Shown here: positions 43,201-50,942 of the stretch, one piece after another
How positions within the stretch are numbered: the stretch's first letter is position 1
Layout: each line of letters starts with the position of its first letter
Origin: Desulfobulbaceae bacterium
GTDB lineage: Bacteria > Desulfobacterota > Desulfobulbia > Desulfobulbales > Desulfocapsaceae
Direction of reading: 5' to 3'
DNA length: 64,000 nucleotides
NCBI GenBank assembly: GCA_031287565.1
Contig: JAITSS010000046.1
Span: 62,001 to 126,000 of the forward strand
Notes under the pieces: generated by a model
Databases searched by the model: none
What the model was told of the DNA's origin: nothing
Seen by the model: only the letters and a program-made list of their open reading frames with translations
Program-made: the position numbers and the translations under genes

Positions 43201-44373
43201 TCATAGATGGGCCGAATCGCCCGCGTCGCTCTGGCGTAACAGGTCGCCGATGCGTCTCGACGCCGATTTTTCCATCTCTTTGAAGGAAACTGACATGCCG
43301 ATGTCGAAATTGTCGGCGCCGAAAGCCTCGACGCGCACCACAGTGCCGATGAGGAGCAGCGGCGGTTCGCCGGTCATCGACACGTTGACCTTGATTTGCG
43401 CGTCGATCGGCAGACTGACCGGGTTTTCAAAGAGAATGCCGCCAATGCTGATGTCTTTGCCGACGCCGGGAAAAATTTCCGCCGCCTGAAAACCCAATTC
43501 CTGGACTAAAACTGGTTGGTTCAGCTTAACCCGCAGATAACGGCGCTTTTCGTGTTTGTACAAAGAAATGGTGTTTTTTCCCGCGCCCTTGGCCAGATAA
43601 ACGGCGTCGTCAGCCATGCGCAAAAGGTCGCGGGGATTCTGCGAGTTGAGCGGGAAAGAAGCCAGACCGCCACTGATGGTCAGGGCGATGCGCAGGTGTT
43701 TGTGGCGGAGGACCTTCTTTTCGATGGCGCGGCGGATGCGTTCGGCCAGCACATAGCCGCTGATTGATGAGGTATGCGGCATCATAACGACGAATTCCTC
43801 TCCGCCATAACGAGCGGAAATGTCGCTGTCGCGTTTTTCTTTATTGATGATCGTGGCCACCGCTTTCAAGGCGATGTCGCCCGCGATGTGGCCGTAGTTG
43901 TCGTTGATGTCTTTGAAGTTGTCGATGTCGAGGAAGAGAATCGACAAATCCGAGTTGTAGCGCCTGGCTAAGGCAATCTGTTGTTCGTACAGGGATGCGA
44001 AGTGCGAGCGATTGGCCAGGCCGGTCAAGCTGTCGTGGATGCTTTCGTTGACGATGCGCTCGTATGAACCGATTTCCACCAGGCGGCTATGACCGATCAG
44101 CCCGGTGGCGGCGTGCAGGTAATCGCTTATTACTGTAGTTAGGTCGAGTTCGCGGCCCAGGCGCTCGCGCAACTCTCTGCCGTGCTCCTGCGCCGCGTTC
44201 CAGTGGATGCGGGCGGTTTCGACCGGCAGGTCGATGCCGGTTAAGACGATGAACAGCGCGGTGCAGACCTCCGGCCCGTATTCGGCGATTAAAGAGTTGA
44301 TTTCCTTAATGAATTCCTCGTTACCGGCAATTTTGCCACGTAACTCTAAAATAAGGGCGTTCAGATTTTCCAT
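43201..44373 (-). CDS. GGDEF-PilZ diguanylate cyclase
   Basis: The protein of 390 residues has an uncharacterised helical N-terminus of about 110 residues, a GGDEF domain and a C-terminal PilZ domain. The active site is RYGGEEFVVMMP, with the inhibitory I-site RDSD exactly five residues before it. The PilZ part starts KRRYLRVKLNQPVLV, with RxxxR-type residues, and has DISIGGILF. It should make cyclic-di-GMP and sense it. This suggests a role in motility or surface change. Together with the EAL-HDOD protein it is one of two c-di-GMP-linked genes in the window. Confidence 0.92.
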   Translation of the reverse strand: MENLNALILELRGKIAGNEEFIKEINSLIAEYGPEVCTALFIVLTGIDLPVETARIHWNAAQEHGRELRERLGRELDLTTVISDYLHAATGLIGHSRLVEIGSYERIVNESIHDSLTGLANRSHFASLYEQQIALARRYNSDLSILFLDIDNFKDINDNYGHIAGDIALKAVATIINKEKRDSDISARYGGEEFVVMMPHTSSISGYVLAERIRRAIEKKVLRHKHLRIALTISGGLASFPLNSQNPRDLLRMADDAVYLAKGAGKNTISLYKHEKRRYLRVKLNQPVLVQELGFQAAEIFPGVGKDISIGGILFENPVSLPIDAQIKVNVSMTGEPPLLLIGTVVRVEAFGADNFDIGMSVSFKEMEKSASRRIGDLLRQSDAGDSAHL

Positions 44374-44574
44374 GGCGCTTGTTAGTGGTTATGGGGAGCG
44401 GAGCGGATTGTCGGTTTTCGTTGACGATGCCTGAGGAATGGGGCGCGGCTCCGTGGTCCGAACCTAACGGCAGAATAAACGAAAAGCCGGGAGCGGGCCA
44501 CGGAAAAGCGGCAGGCGGTGGCGGCGCGAGCAAAGATGATTGGCCTGGTTGTGGGTGAAAAGGCGGAACGGTCT

Positions 44575-45687
44575 TCAGCCGTTGTGATGGAAAAAATCTT
44601 CGAGAAAGGTCATGCGCCAACCGGAAAGCGGCCGCAGGTGTTCCGGCGGCGATGCGCCTTCGGCGAGGAAACGGGCGACGGCGCGCAACTCGTCGCTATT
44701 GCCGATGAGCACCGGGTCGATGCCCAGAATGTCGCTTTTCAGACGGATCATTTCCTGCAAGCGTCCCAACATCTCCTTTTCCGTGGCCGAAAGCCGCCAG
44801 GTTTTTTCCGTCGCCGTTGCCACCTTTTCTGGCGCGGCCAGAGTTTCCGTGCACAGGGTGATGATCGCGCCGCCATAGCGGGAAATCGCCTGACTGGACA
44901 GGCCCAGATCGCGCAAGGCCGGGATGTCGGCGGGCGGTTGATGGGCAATGGCCAGAAGCCCGGCGTCAGGGATGATGTGGCCGCGCGGTTTGTCGTCGGC
45001 GCGGGCGGTTTCTTCCCGCCAATCGAACAGCCGTCTGAGGATCGCCGCGCCTGACGGCGGCAGTGTCGAAGCGCCGCGCAAACGCTGATAGCGGCCGGAA
45101 CCGTCGCTGATATAGCAATGCGGATTGTTGTAGAGGGCCAAATCTTCTTGCAGCCAGGCTTTGACCTTCGGGCCGATAATGCGGTTCAGAAGCAAGAGAC
45201 GCAGCGCGTGCAGATAGCGCACGTCGTCCTTGGCGTATTCAAGCTGTTCGGCGCTCAAAGGGCGGCGCAGCCAGTCCGAGCGGGTTTCGGTTTTCGCCAG
45301 GTCAATATCGAGCAACTCGCGGATCAGCGCGGCGAGCGACAGGGTGGAGGGTAGACTGGCGAATCCGGCGGCCAGACGGGTATCGAAGACATTGTGGGCG
45401 GCGACGCCGGTGGCGCGGTATAAAATAGCCAGGTCTTGCGCGGCGTCATGGAAAATTTTCACCACGCCACGGTTGGCCAAAAGCGCTCCCAAGGGCCGTA
45501 AATCACCTACGGCCAGCGGGTCGATGAGGTGGCACTCGTCGCCGGAAACCGCCAGTTGGATCAGGCCCAGTCGTGGATAATAGGTGCGTTCCCAGAAAAA
45601 TTCGGTGTCCAGGGCGATGGCTTCGGCGCTTTTGGCCTGAGCGACAAGTTCCAGCAGATGCGCGGTTTTCGTGATCATGGTGAACAT
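44575..45687 (-). CDS. rnd: Ribonuclease D
   Basis: RNase D is a 3'-5' exoribonuclease that helps mature tRNA and other stable RNAs. It has 370 residues. The DEDD site is visible in AIALDTEFFWERTYYPRLGL (D, E), KIFHDAAQDLAILYR (D) and EYAKDDVRYLHAL (D, with Tyr). The HRDC domain follows near residue 205 (AILRRLFDWREETARADDKP). A second HRDC-like region ends the protein. The first ATG gives MFTMITKTAH; the second, three codons on, is also possible. Confidence 0.92.
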   Translation of the reverse strand: MFTMITKTAHLLELVAQAKSAEAIALDTEFFWERTYYPRLGLIQLAVSGDECHLIDPLAVGDLRPLGALLANRGVVKIFHDAAQDLAILYRATGVAAHNVFDTRLAAGFASLPSTLSLAALIRELLDIDLAKTETRSDWLRRPLSAEQLEYAKDDVRYLHALRLLLLNRIIGPKVKAWLQEDLALYNNPHCYISDGSGRYQRLRGASTLPPSGAAILRRLFDWREETARADDKPRGHIIPDAGLLAIAHQPPADIPALRDLGLSSQAISRYGGAIITLCTETLAAPEKVATATEKTWRLSATEKEMLGRLQEMIRLKSDILGIDPVLIGNSDELRAVARFLAEGASPPEHLRPLSGWRMTFLEDFFHHNG

Positions 45688-45863
45688 GCAGCGGGGAATC
45701 GTTCCCCATTGGTGGTGGATGGAGATAAGGCGGTCAGCATTGTTTCACCATCCATATTTCCCTTCCCTGTCACAGGCAGGGGCGGCGTGTCGGAACATGG
45801 TCGTTCTCTCCAACCGCCGCGATGAATGGTGAAATTGTCCTCGCCGTGTCGGCGATGGGCGCA

Positions 45864-46259
45864 TCAATATTCGATATAGGCCGATCTTGAGCCGCACGAA
45901 GCCGCCACATGCAGAGCCATGCCGCGTCCCGATACATCGGATTGTTTGAATAAAATGCCGCCTACCTCATAACGCTTGCCGTTGTGTGTGACTGACACAT
46001 GGTCGTAGCCGCAACCTGGCACGGTCAGATAAATGGTGCTCGGATAGCTTGCCATCTTTTTGCTAAAATACCAGAGTGGGCGATTGCCGTTGCCTCGCCC
46101 ATGGTAGGCGCCGTCCTCTCTGGTCGCGCCGCCGCTTGGCGCGGTCGCTGTGGCCCCGGTTGAGGTGGTGATTTCGTCATCATCATCGTCGTCGTCGCAC
46201 GCGCACAGGGTCAGCGGGAAGAGGGCGAGGAGCAGGTAAGTGACTAACTTTTTCTTCAT
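45864..46259 (-). CDS. Small lipoprotein with an Asp run
   Basis: The protein of 131 residues has a lipoprotein signal (LLLALFPLTLCACDDD). The lipidated cysteine is followed directly by seven Asp residues and a Thr/Gly/Ala-rich linker. The C-terminal half, with TIYLTVPGCGYDHVSVTHNG and two further cysteines, is not recognised. Asp after the lipidated Cys may alter sorting (in E. coli Asp at +2 keeps lipoproteins in the inner membrane). It overlaps the AlgJ-like gene by 4 bases, so it is probably part of the acetylation operon. Confidence 0.6.
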   Translation of the reverse strand: MKKKLVTYLLLALFPLTLCACDDDDDDDEITTSTGATATAPSGGATREDGAYHGRGNGNRPLWYFSKKMASYPSTIYLTVPGCGYDHVSVTHNGKRYEVGGILFKQSDVSGRGMALHVAASCGSRSAYIEY

Positions 46260-48133
46260 GGCGGGTCTCCTATTTTCGGTGAAAGCGAATCGTCCGCATT
46301 GGTTGCGGCCGTGTTGTCCTCCGTTTTCGCCACTGCGCTTTGCCGTGGCTTCAGGTCGGAGCGAAATTCAAGGGAATGAAAAAAAGGCGCGCCGCCGTTT
46401 TCGCGATGAAAGCGCAGCGCGGCGGCCTGGTCAATGGGCGCGGCAAAAAATATGGCGCTGTCGCCCGGTTCAACCTCAATGGTCATGCTGTGCCGGGGTT
46501 TGCCGTCCTCGCCGATAAGCGTCGCCACGATCCGCTCGCCTGCTTGCGCCGCCTCTGTTATGCGCAGACAGGCCACGCGCACTTCTCCTTCGCGCTGCGG
46601 TGGCATCCCGCGCAACGAAAAGACAGCGGCAGTCTGATTTTCCTGGCCTATTTTTTCGGCGACAAAAACGCTTTTATCGGCATGATCGCGAAATTTCCGC
46701 GCAAAATACCCGGCCGCCACAGGCGGCGGATTGTCCGGTGGACGGCGTAGCAGATACATGGCCAAGGCTTCCTGGGCTACCAGACTGGGTTTTTCAGTTT
46801 CGAGCAGCGCCGCCGGGAAGTGGGCCACCGCCCGGTGGTAGATCAGACGTTTGGCGTCGGCGGCGAAAAAGTACAGGCATTTTTCCAGGAAAGAATCACC
46901 GAGAAGGACGATTTCGTCAAGCGCCGCCGCCGGATTTTCCAGCAGATTCACCGTGATTTCGCCGTTTTTCGTGGCGACGCTTTTGGCGCGCGCCTGGATG
47001 CCATCGTAGATAAAGGGCGATGGACGGCCAATGATATGTCCGTATATCGTGCCGCAGCGTGGTCGCAGCATATATCCGTTTTCGCGGATATACAGCGATT
47101 TCGGCAGTTGCAACATGTCCATAAACCTTGATGAAGACCAGTCGCGCCGTGGAACCAGGATGAAATCGCTTGGCCTGGGTCGGTGTTGGATATGGCCGGG
47201 AAACATGGCCGCAAGCGTTTCGTTCATGTGCAAATAGGCGATGAACGCGCCGTAGGTGTTCCAGTGAAAATCTGTCTTATAAAAAAGCGGCGGTTCAGGC
47301 TGTTGTTTCTTCGTCGCGGCCAGCGGTGGCAGCAGGTCGATAAAATGCACGTCAGCGTATCGCCTGAGATACGACGCCAATTGCTGATAGCGACGGACAG
47401 GAAAATGCTGCGGGCGCAGGCGTTTTGGCAGATATTCTGGGTAGACCAGCGCTTTGTCCGGCGCGAGGATAAACACATAGTCGCAGCCGAGACGGCGCAG
47501 CCACCAAGCGCGTTGTTCCAGGGCGATTTTCCACTGCCGCAGTTCAGCTGTGGTAAAGGGCCGCTGGCCAAGGTAATCCGCCACCACATCGAGGTATTCA
47601 GATTGGCCACGGTCCGTCATTCGCTGGCCCGCGCCCTCGTAGAAAAAGCCGTTTTCGCCGACGATTACCCGTTCGTCCGGGGAAATACCGAAGAGGTGAA
47701 CTTTGATGAAGCCATTCAGCGGTAGATACCAGGATGGTGGCGGACATGCGTTTTGCCAGTAGGTCTCGAAAAGGCCGCGAGCGTTTTTGATGGCGGCGAT
47801 TATGCCGTCTTGTCGGTTGAAGGCCAAGGCGGTCATTTTCAGGGTTGACGGCGCGGTATACACATGGCTTACGAGCGGCCAGGCAATGATCAGCATAAAG
47901 CCAAACGACAGCGCCAAATCACGGAAAAGTCCGGTGTTTGTGTTTCCCAGGCGTATGCTTGGGGCTAAACGATGGGCGAGGAGCGCCGCGCTCAGAATGA
48001 CCAGCGTCAACCCGGCGAAAAACGACAGCCAGCGTCGTTCGCGCAGACTGTGCGCCAAAGCCGGATGAAGGCAGACGGCAAGCGTCAGCGCGATAAACGC
48101 AAAGAGGAGCGGGCGGCGGAATTGTCGCGTCAT
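46256..48133 (-). CDS. AlgJ/AlgX-like SGNH acyltransferase, membrane-anchored
   Basis: This protein of 625 residues has two or three N-terminal membrane helices and a periplasmic AlgX/AlgJ-type SGNH domain. The domain shows KTDFHWNTYGAF, with the Asp-x-His of the active site, and LLGDSFLEKCLYFF, with the nucleophile Ser. AlgJ-like enzymes O-acetylate polysaccharides using acetyl groups passed on by AlgI. The C-terminus extends by about 150 residues of beta-rich sequence. It follows algI by 22 bases and is followed by the small lipoprotein. The polysaccharide is unknown, since no alginate or other polymer synthase is nearby. Confidence 0.8.
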   Translation of the reverse strand: MTRQFRRPLLFAFIALTLAVCLHPALAHSLRERRWLSFFAGLTLVILSAALLAHRLAPSIRLGNTNTGLFRDLALSFGFMLIIAWPLVSHVYTAPSTLKMTALAFNRQDGIIAAIKNARGLFETYWQNACPPPSWYLPLNGFIKVHLFGISPDERVIVGENGFFYEGAGQRMTDRGQSEYLDVVADYLGQRPFTTAELRQWKIALEQRAWWLRRLGCDYVFILAPDKALVYPEYLPKRLRPQHFPVRRYQQLASYLRRYADVHFIDLLPPLAATKKQQPEPPLFYKTDFHWNTYGAFIAYLHMNETLAAMFPGHIQHRPRPSDFILVPRRDWSSSRFMDMLQLPKSLYIRENGYMLRPRCGTIYGHIIGRPSPFIYDGIQARAKSVATKNGEITVNLLENPAAALDEIVLLGDSFLEKCLYFFAADAKRLIYHRAVAHFPAALLETEKPSLVAQEALAMYLLRRPPDNPPPVAAGYFARKFRDHADKSVFVAEKIGQENQTAAVFSLRGMPPQREGEVRVACLRITEAAQAGERIVATLIGEDGKPRHSMTIEVEPGDSAIFFAAPIDQAAALRFHRENGGAPFFHSLEFRSDLKPRQSAVAKTEDNTAATNADDSLSPKIGDPP

Positions 48134-48155
48134 CTCGGCAACCAGGCCTTTCAGT

Positions 48156-49571
48156 TCAGAAGCGGCTATAAAGGAAAGGATGATGGGTCATCCCGGACAG
48201 ACTAGCCAACGAATAAAGAAACACAAAGGCGAAAAAACAGAAAGATAATCCTTGCGCTACCAGCCCTTGGCGGCGGACGAGAACATGCGCCAGCGAGCGA
48301 CTGAGCGGCGAGGCGACTAAAAGCGCCAGCGCGAACGTTAGCCACAATTCATTGTTCATCACCAGAAATATTTGTGTATTCCAGGGATTTGGCGTGGACA
48401 AGCGCGTGAACGCGCCGAGATAGTCACCGGCCTGGCTCAGACTGTCGGCGCGGAACAGAACCCAGCCCACCGTCACTACGGTCATGGCGTACAAATGTCG
48501 GAAAAGCTGTGGCGTCCGCGCAAACCACCGGCGGATTGCCGCCGGGCGCTCCAGAATGAGGAACAGCCCGTGCCAGAGACCCCAGCAGACAAACGTCCAG
48601 TTCGCGCCGTGCCACAGGCCGCAGAGCAAAAACACCGCCAGTAGATTGCGTCCGGTGGCGAAGGCGCCGCTACGGTTGCCGCCCAGGGGAATATACAGAT
48701 AGTCGCGGAACCAGGACGAAAGAGTCATATGCCAGCGCTGCCAGAATTCGCGGATGGATAAGGCGTGATAAGGATGATCGAAGTTTTCCGGAAAGCGAAA
48801 GCCGAACATCCGTCCCAGCCCGATGGCCATATCGGAATAACCAGAGAAATCGTAATAAATCTGCAAGGTGAAGGCGATCGCGCCGAAGATGGCCATGGCG
48901 GCGGAAAGCTGGGCTGCGGGCAAGCCGAAGCATATATCCACAGCTTTCGCCAAAACATCGGCGATGAGGATTTTTTTGCCCAGGCCGATGACGAACCGCC
49001 GCGCTCCAGCGGCGAAATCGGCCAGGCTTATCGGTCGGTGTTCAATGTCCCGGATGATCTGCTGATAGCGCGCAATCGGCCCAGCGACCATTTTGGGGAA
49101 CAAGGCCACATAGAGGCTGAAATTGAGCGGATTGTTCTGAGGAACGATCTGGCGGCGGTATATATCAATCAGGTACGACATGACCTGAAAGGTGAAAAAA
49201 GAAATACCGAGCGGTAGGTGGGTATGCGGCGGCGGCTGGGTGGGAAGGTTAAAAAAATCGAGCAGGTGATTGAAATTTTCAACCGCGAAATCGGCGTATT
49301 TGAACCAGGCCAAAAGGGCGATGTCAGCGGACAAGGCGACGGCCAGAATCGCTTTGTCCCAGTCGCGCCACCGGACGAGGGCCAGGCCAAAGGCGTAATT
49401 CATGATGATGGACGCCAATATGACCAGGAGCGAGACGCCGTCGTCCCAAGCGCAAAAGGCGAGACTGGCGGCCAGCAGCAGGACGTTTTTGCAACGCTTG
49501 CCCAGCGCCGCGTACAAGAGCAAGACGAGAGGCAGAAAGAAAAACAAAAATATCGGCTGGTTGAAGTTCAT
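48156..49571 (-). CDS. MBOAT O-acyltransferase, AlgI-like
   Basis: This polytopic inner-membrane enzyme of 471 residues moves acetyl groups across the membrane for polysaccharide O-acetylation. MBOAT features include YYDFSGYSDMAIGLGRMFGF, FWQRWHMTLSSWFRDYLYIP and the invariant His in GLWHGANWTF. The N-terminus NFNQPIFLFFFLPLVLL is typical. It leads the acetylation cluster algI-algJ-like-lipoprotein. Without neighbouring polymer genes the acceptor is open; peptidoglycan, alginate-like and other exopolysaccharides are all possible. Confidence 0.9.
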   Translation of the reverse strand: MNFNQPIFLFFFLPLVLLLYAALGKRCKNVLLLAASLAFCAWDDGVSLLVILASIIMNYAFGLALVRWRDWDKAILAVALSADIALLAWFKYADFAVENFNHLLDFFNLPTQPPPHTHLPLGISFFTFQVMSYLIDIYRRQIVPQNNPLNFSLYVALFPKMVAGPIARYQQIIRDIEHRPISLADFAAGARRFVIGLGKKILIADVLAKAVDICFGLPAAQLSAAMAIFGAIAFTLQIYYDFSGYSDMAIGLGRMFGFRFPENFDHPYHALSIREFWQRWHMTLSSWFRDYLYIPLGGNRSGAFATGRNLLAVFLLCGLWHGANWTFVCWGLWHGLFLILERPAAIRRWFARTPQLFRHLYAMTVVTVGWVLFRADSLSQAGDYLGAFTRLSTPNPWNTQIFLVMNNELWLTFALALLVASPLSRSLAHVLVRRQGLVAQGLSFCFFAFVFLYSLASLSGMTHHPFLYSRF

Positions 49572-49600
49572 TGCGCGGCGCGGGCCGGGTAAGTGACTGT

Positions 49601-50260
49601 TTATTCAAAACTCTCGTCGTCTTCGGCTTTGGCGCGGGCGATTAGCTCGTCGTTTTTGCGGATGAGCCGCGCCACGCCGACGGCCAGGCTGTTTGATTTC
49701 AGACAGCACTGGACGGCTTCCCTTTTTTTGCCCTGGCGGAAACGGATTTCAGCCATGGTGTGCCAGTAGTCAGGGTTGCGCGGCTCGATGCGCAGGGCGC
49801 GCTCAAGGGACATCTCCGCCTTATCAAGCCTGCCGTCGCGCAGGTAGCTCTCCCCCTGGTTGTAGAGGCTGGCCGCCGGGCCTAATTTAGGCTGATAAGA
49901 AGAATCCTGCCCGGCTTCCTCGTCCTCATCCCACTGCTCTTCATCTGTTTGCGAAAAGGGTTCGCTTTGCTGTTCCGCCTGATCGTTTTTTTGATCATCA
50001 GTTTGCTCGCCCGTCCGCTTATCCGGCTGGCCGTCGTCCCGTGACGGCGGCGCGGGTTTCGTCGGATGTTCGTCGGTTTTGCCCTCGGTCCGTCCGCTTG
50101 CCTGCTCGTCCGGCCGCGTCACCGGCGGCGCGCCTTCCACGGGCGGCGTCAGCACAACTTTTCCGGCGCAACCAGACAAAATCAGCATGGCGCAGACCAG
50201 CAGCAAGGGCGCAAAACAGCGGCGATGCGAGAAAAAAGGAAAGAAGCACTGTCGCGGCAT
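49601..50260 (-). CDS. Lipoprotein with acidic linker and TPR
   Basis: The protein of 219 residues has a lipobox LSGC in LLVCAMLILSGCAGKV, an Asp/Glu/Lys/Gln-rich disordered linker of about 100 residues, and a TPR pair (SLYNQGESYLRDGRLDKAEM and SLERALRIEPRNPDYWHTMA). The role is unknown. The ATG at 50260 has CAGGGATACC upstream; two more ATGs lie further up. It is directly upstream of algI, with a gap of 29 bases. Confidence 0.65.
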   Translation of the reverse strand: MPRQCFFPFFSHRRCFAPLLLVCAMLILSGCAGKVVLTPPVEGAPPVTRPDEQASGRTEGKTDEHPTKPAPPSRDDGQPDKRTGEQTDDQKNDQAEQQSEPFSQTDEEQWDEDEEAGQDSSYQPKLGPAASLYNQGESYLRDGRLDKAEMSLERALRIEPRNPDYWHTMAEIRFRQGKKREAVQCCLKSNSLAVGVARLIRKNDELIARAKAEDDESFE

Positions 50261-50395
50261 GGCGGTATCCCTGGAAAGCAGAATATTCATCGGAACAATT
50301 TCGTTATTCATTTGTGTTCGCGGGGAAGAAAGTCGCGCGCTTATTGTTTATCTCAGAGCATGTATTCATGACTTATAAATGGCGCTTGACTGGTT

Positions 50396-50474
50396 TGTCA
50401 TTCCCGCGCAAGCGGGAATCCAGATTGCCCGTCTCTCTGTATTTTCCGGATGCCCGCTTTTCGCGGCCATGACG
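50396..50474. repeat. REP-like palindromic repeat, related to the copies at 36 kb
   Basis: The element starts GTCATTCCCGCGCAAGCGGG and AATCCAG and ends GATGCCCGC, TTTTCGCGG and CCATGACGG. It has the same layout as the copies near 36 kb: GTCAT ends, two GC-rich arms and an AATCC core. It sits directly downstream of the antitoxin gene where a toxin gene would be expected. Confidence 0.8.
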
Positions 50475-50546
50475 GATTTTCATTATTTTATCCGGTGAAA
50501 ATATGTTGGGAAAAGCGCGCAAAATTCATGAACACATCTTCTCCGT

Positions 50547-50771
50547 TCAGCGGCCATGCCGGTTCCGCGCTTCCTCTCGCACATCTTCCCAGGACAGCCC
50601 TGAGGCGGGATTTTCCATCAGCTTGCTTCTGCGCCGATGCAGCTCGGTCTTCTGCCAACCGTGGATGGGCACGTTCTCTGGCCTGGCTGTCAGATCATCC
50701 CACAGGTCTGTAATCAGTCGCAGTTTTTCAGCTGGGCTGAGACTGAAGAGGGAAGCGGTGTCTGGATTCAT
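50547..50771 (-). CDS. Addiction-module antitoxin-like protein (PF09720 type), apparently without toxin
   Basis: This acidic protein of 74 residues shows the pattern LSPAEKLRLITDLWDDLTA and a C-terminal segment with SWEDVREEARNR, as in the putative addiction-module component family. These proteins are normally followed by a ParE/RelE-like toxin. Here the next 150 bases hold no toxin ORF, but a REP-like palindrome. It may be an orphan antitoxin left after loss of the toxin or may act in trans. It is preceded by a 39-codon ORF that overlaps its start. Confidence 0.75.
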   Translation of the reverse strand: MNPDTASLFSLSPAEKLRLITDLWDDLTARPENVPIHGWQKTELHRRRSKLMENPASGLSWEDVREEARNRHGR

Positions 50772-50887
50772 GATTGCTCCGGTTGATGTGGAAATGGATG
50801 GGGTGTGTCCAGAACCACCCGGATTGCAGAATTTCCTTCCACATATTTCCCTCTTATTGAGTACAAATAGCGAACTTTTAGACTCAT
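50768..50887 (-). CDS. Possible 39-residue ORF upstream of the antitoxin
   Basis: A short frame, MSLKVRYLYSIRGKYVEGNS and onward for 39 residues, ends with TGA overlapping the antitoxin ATG. The ATGA overlap is the main support. It is not recognised and could be chance or a remnant of a toxin gene placed before the antitoxin. Confidence 0.2.
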   Translation of the reverse strand: MSLKVRYLYSIRGKYVEGNSAIRVVLDTPHPFPHQPEQS

Positions 50888-50942
50888 TTTTCTGCCTGCG
50901 CTGCCTCCGGGAACACCAAATTTTTCCTATTGCATACCGAGC

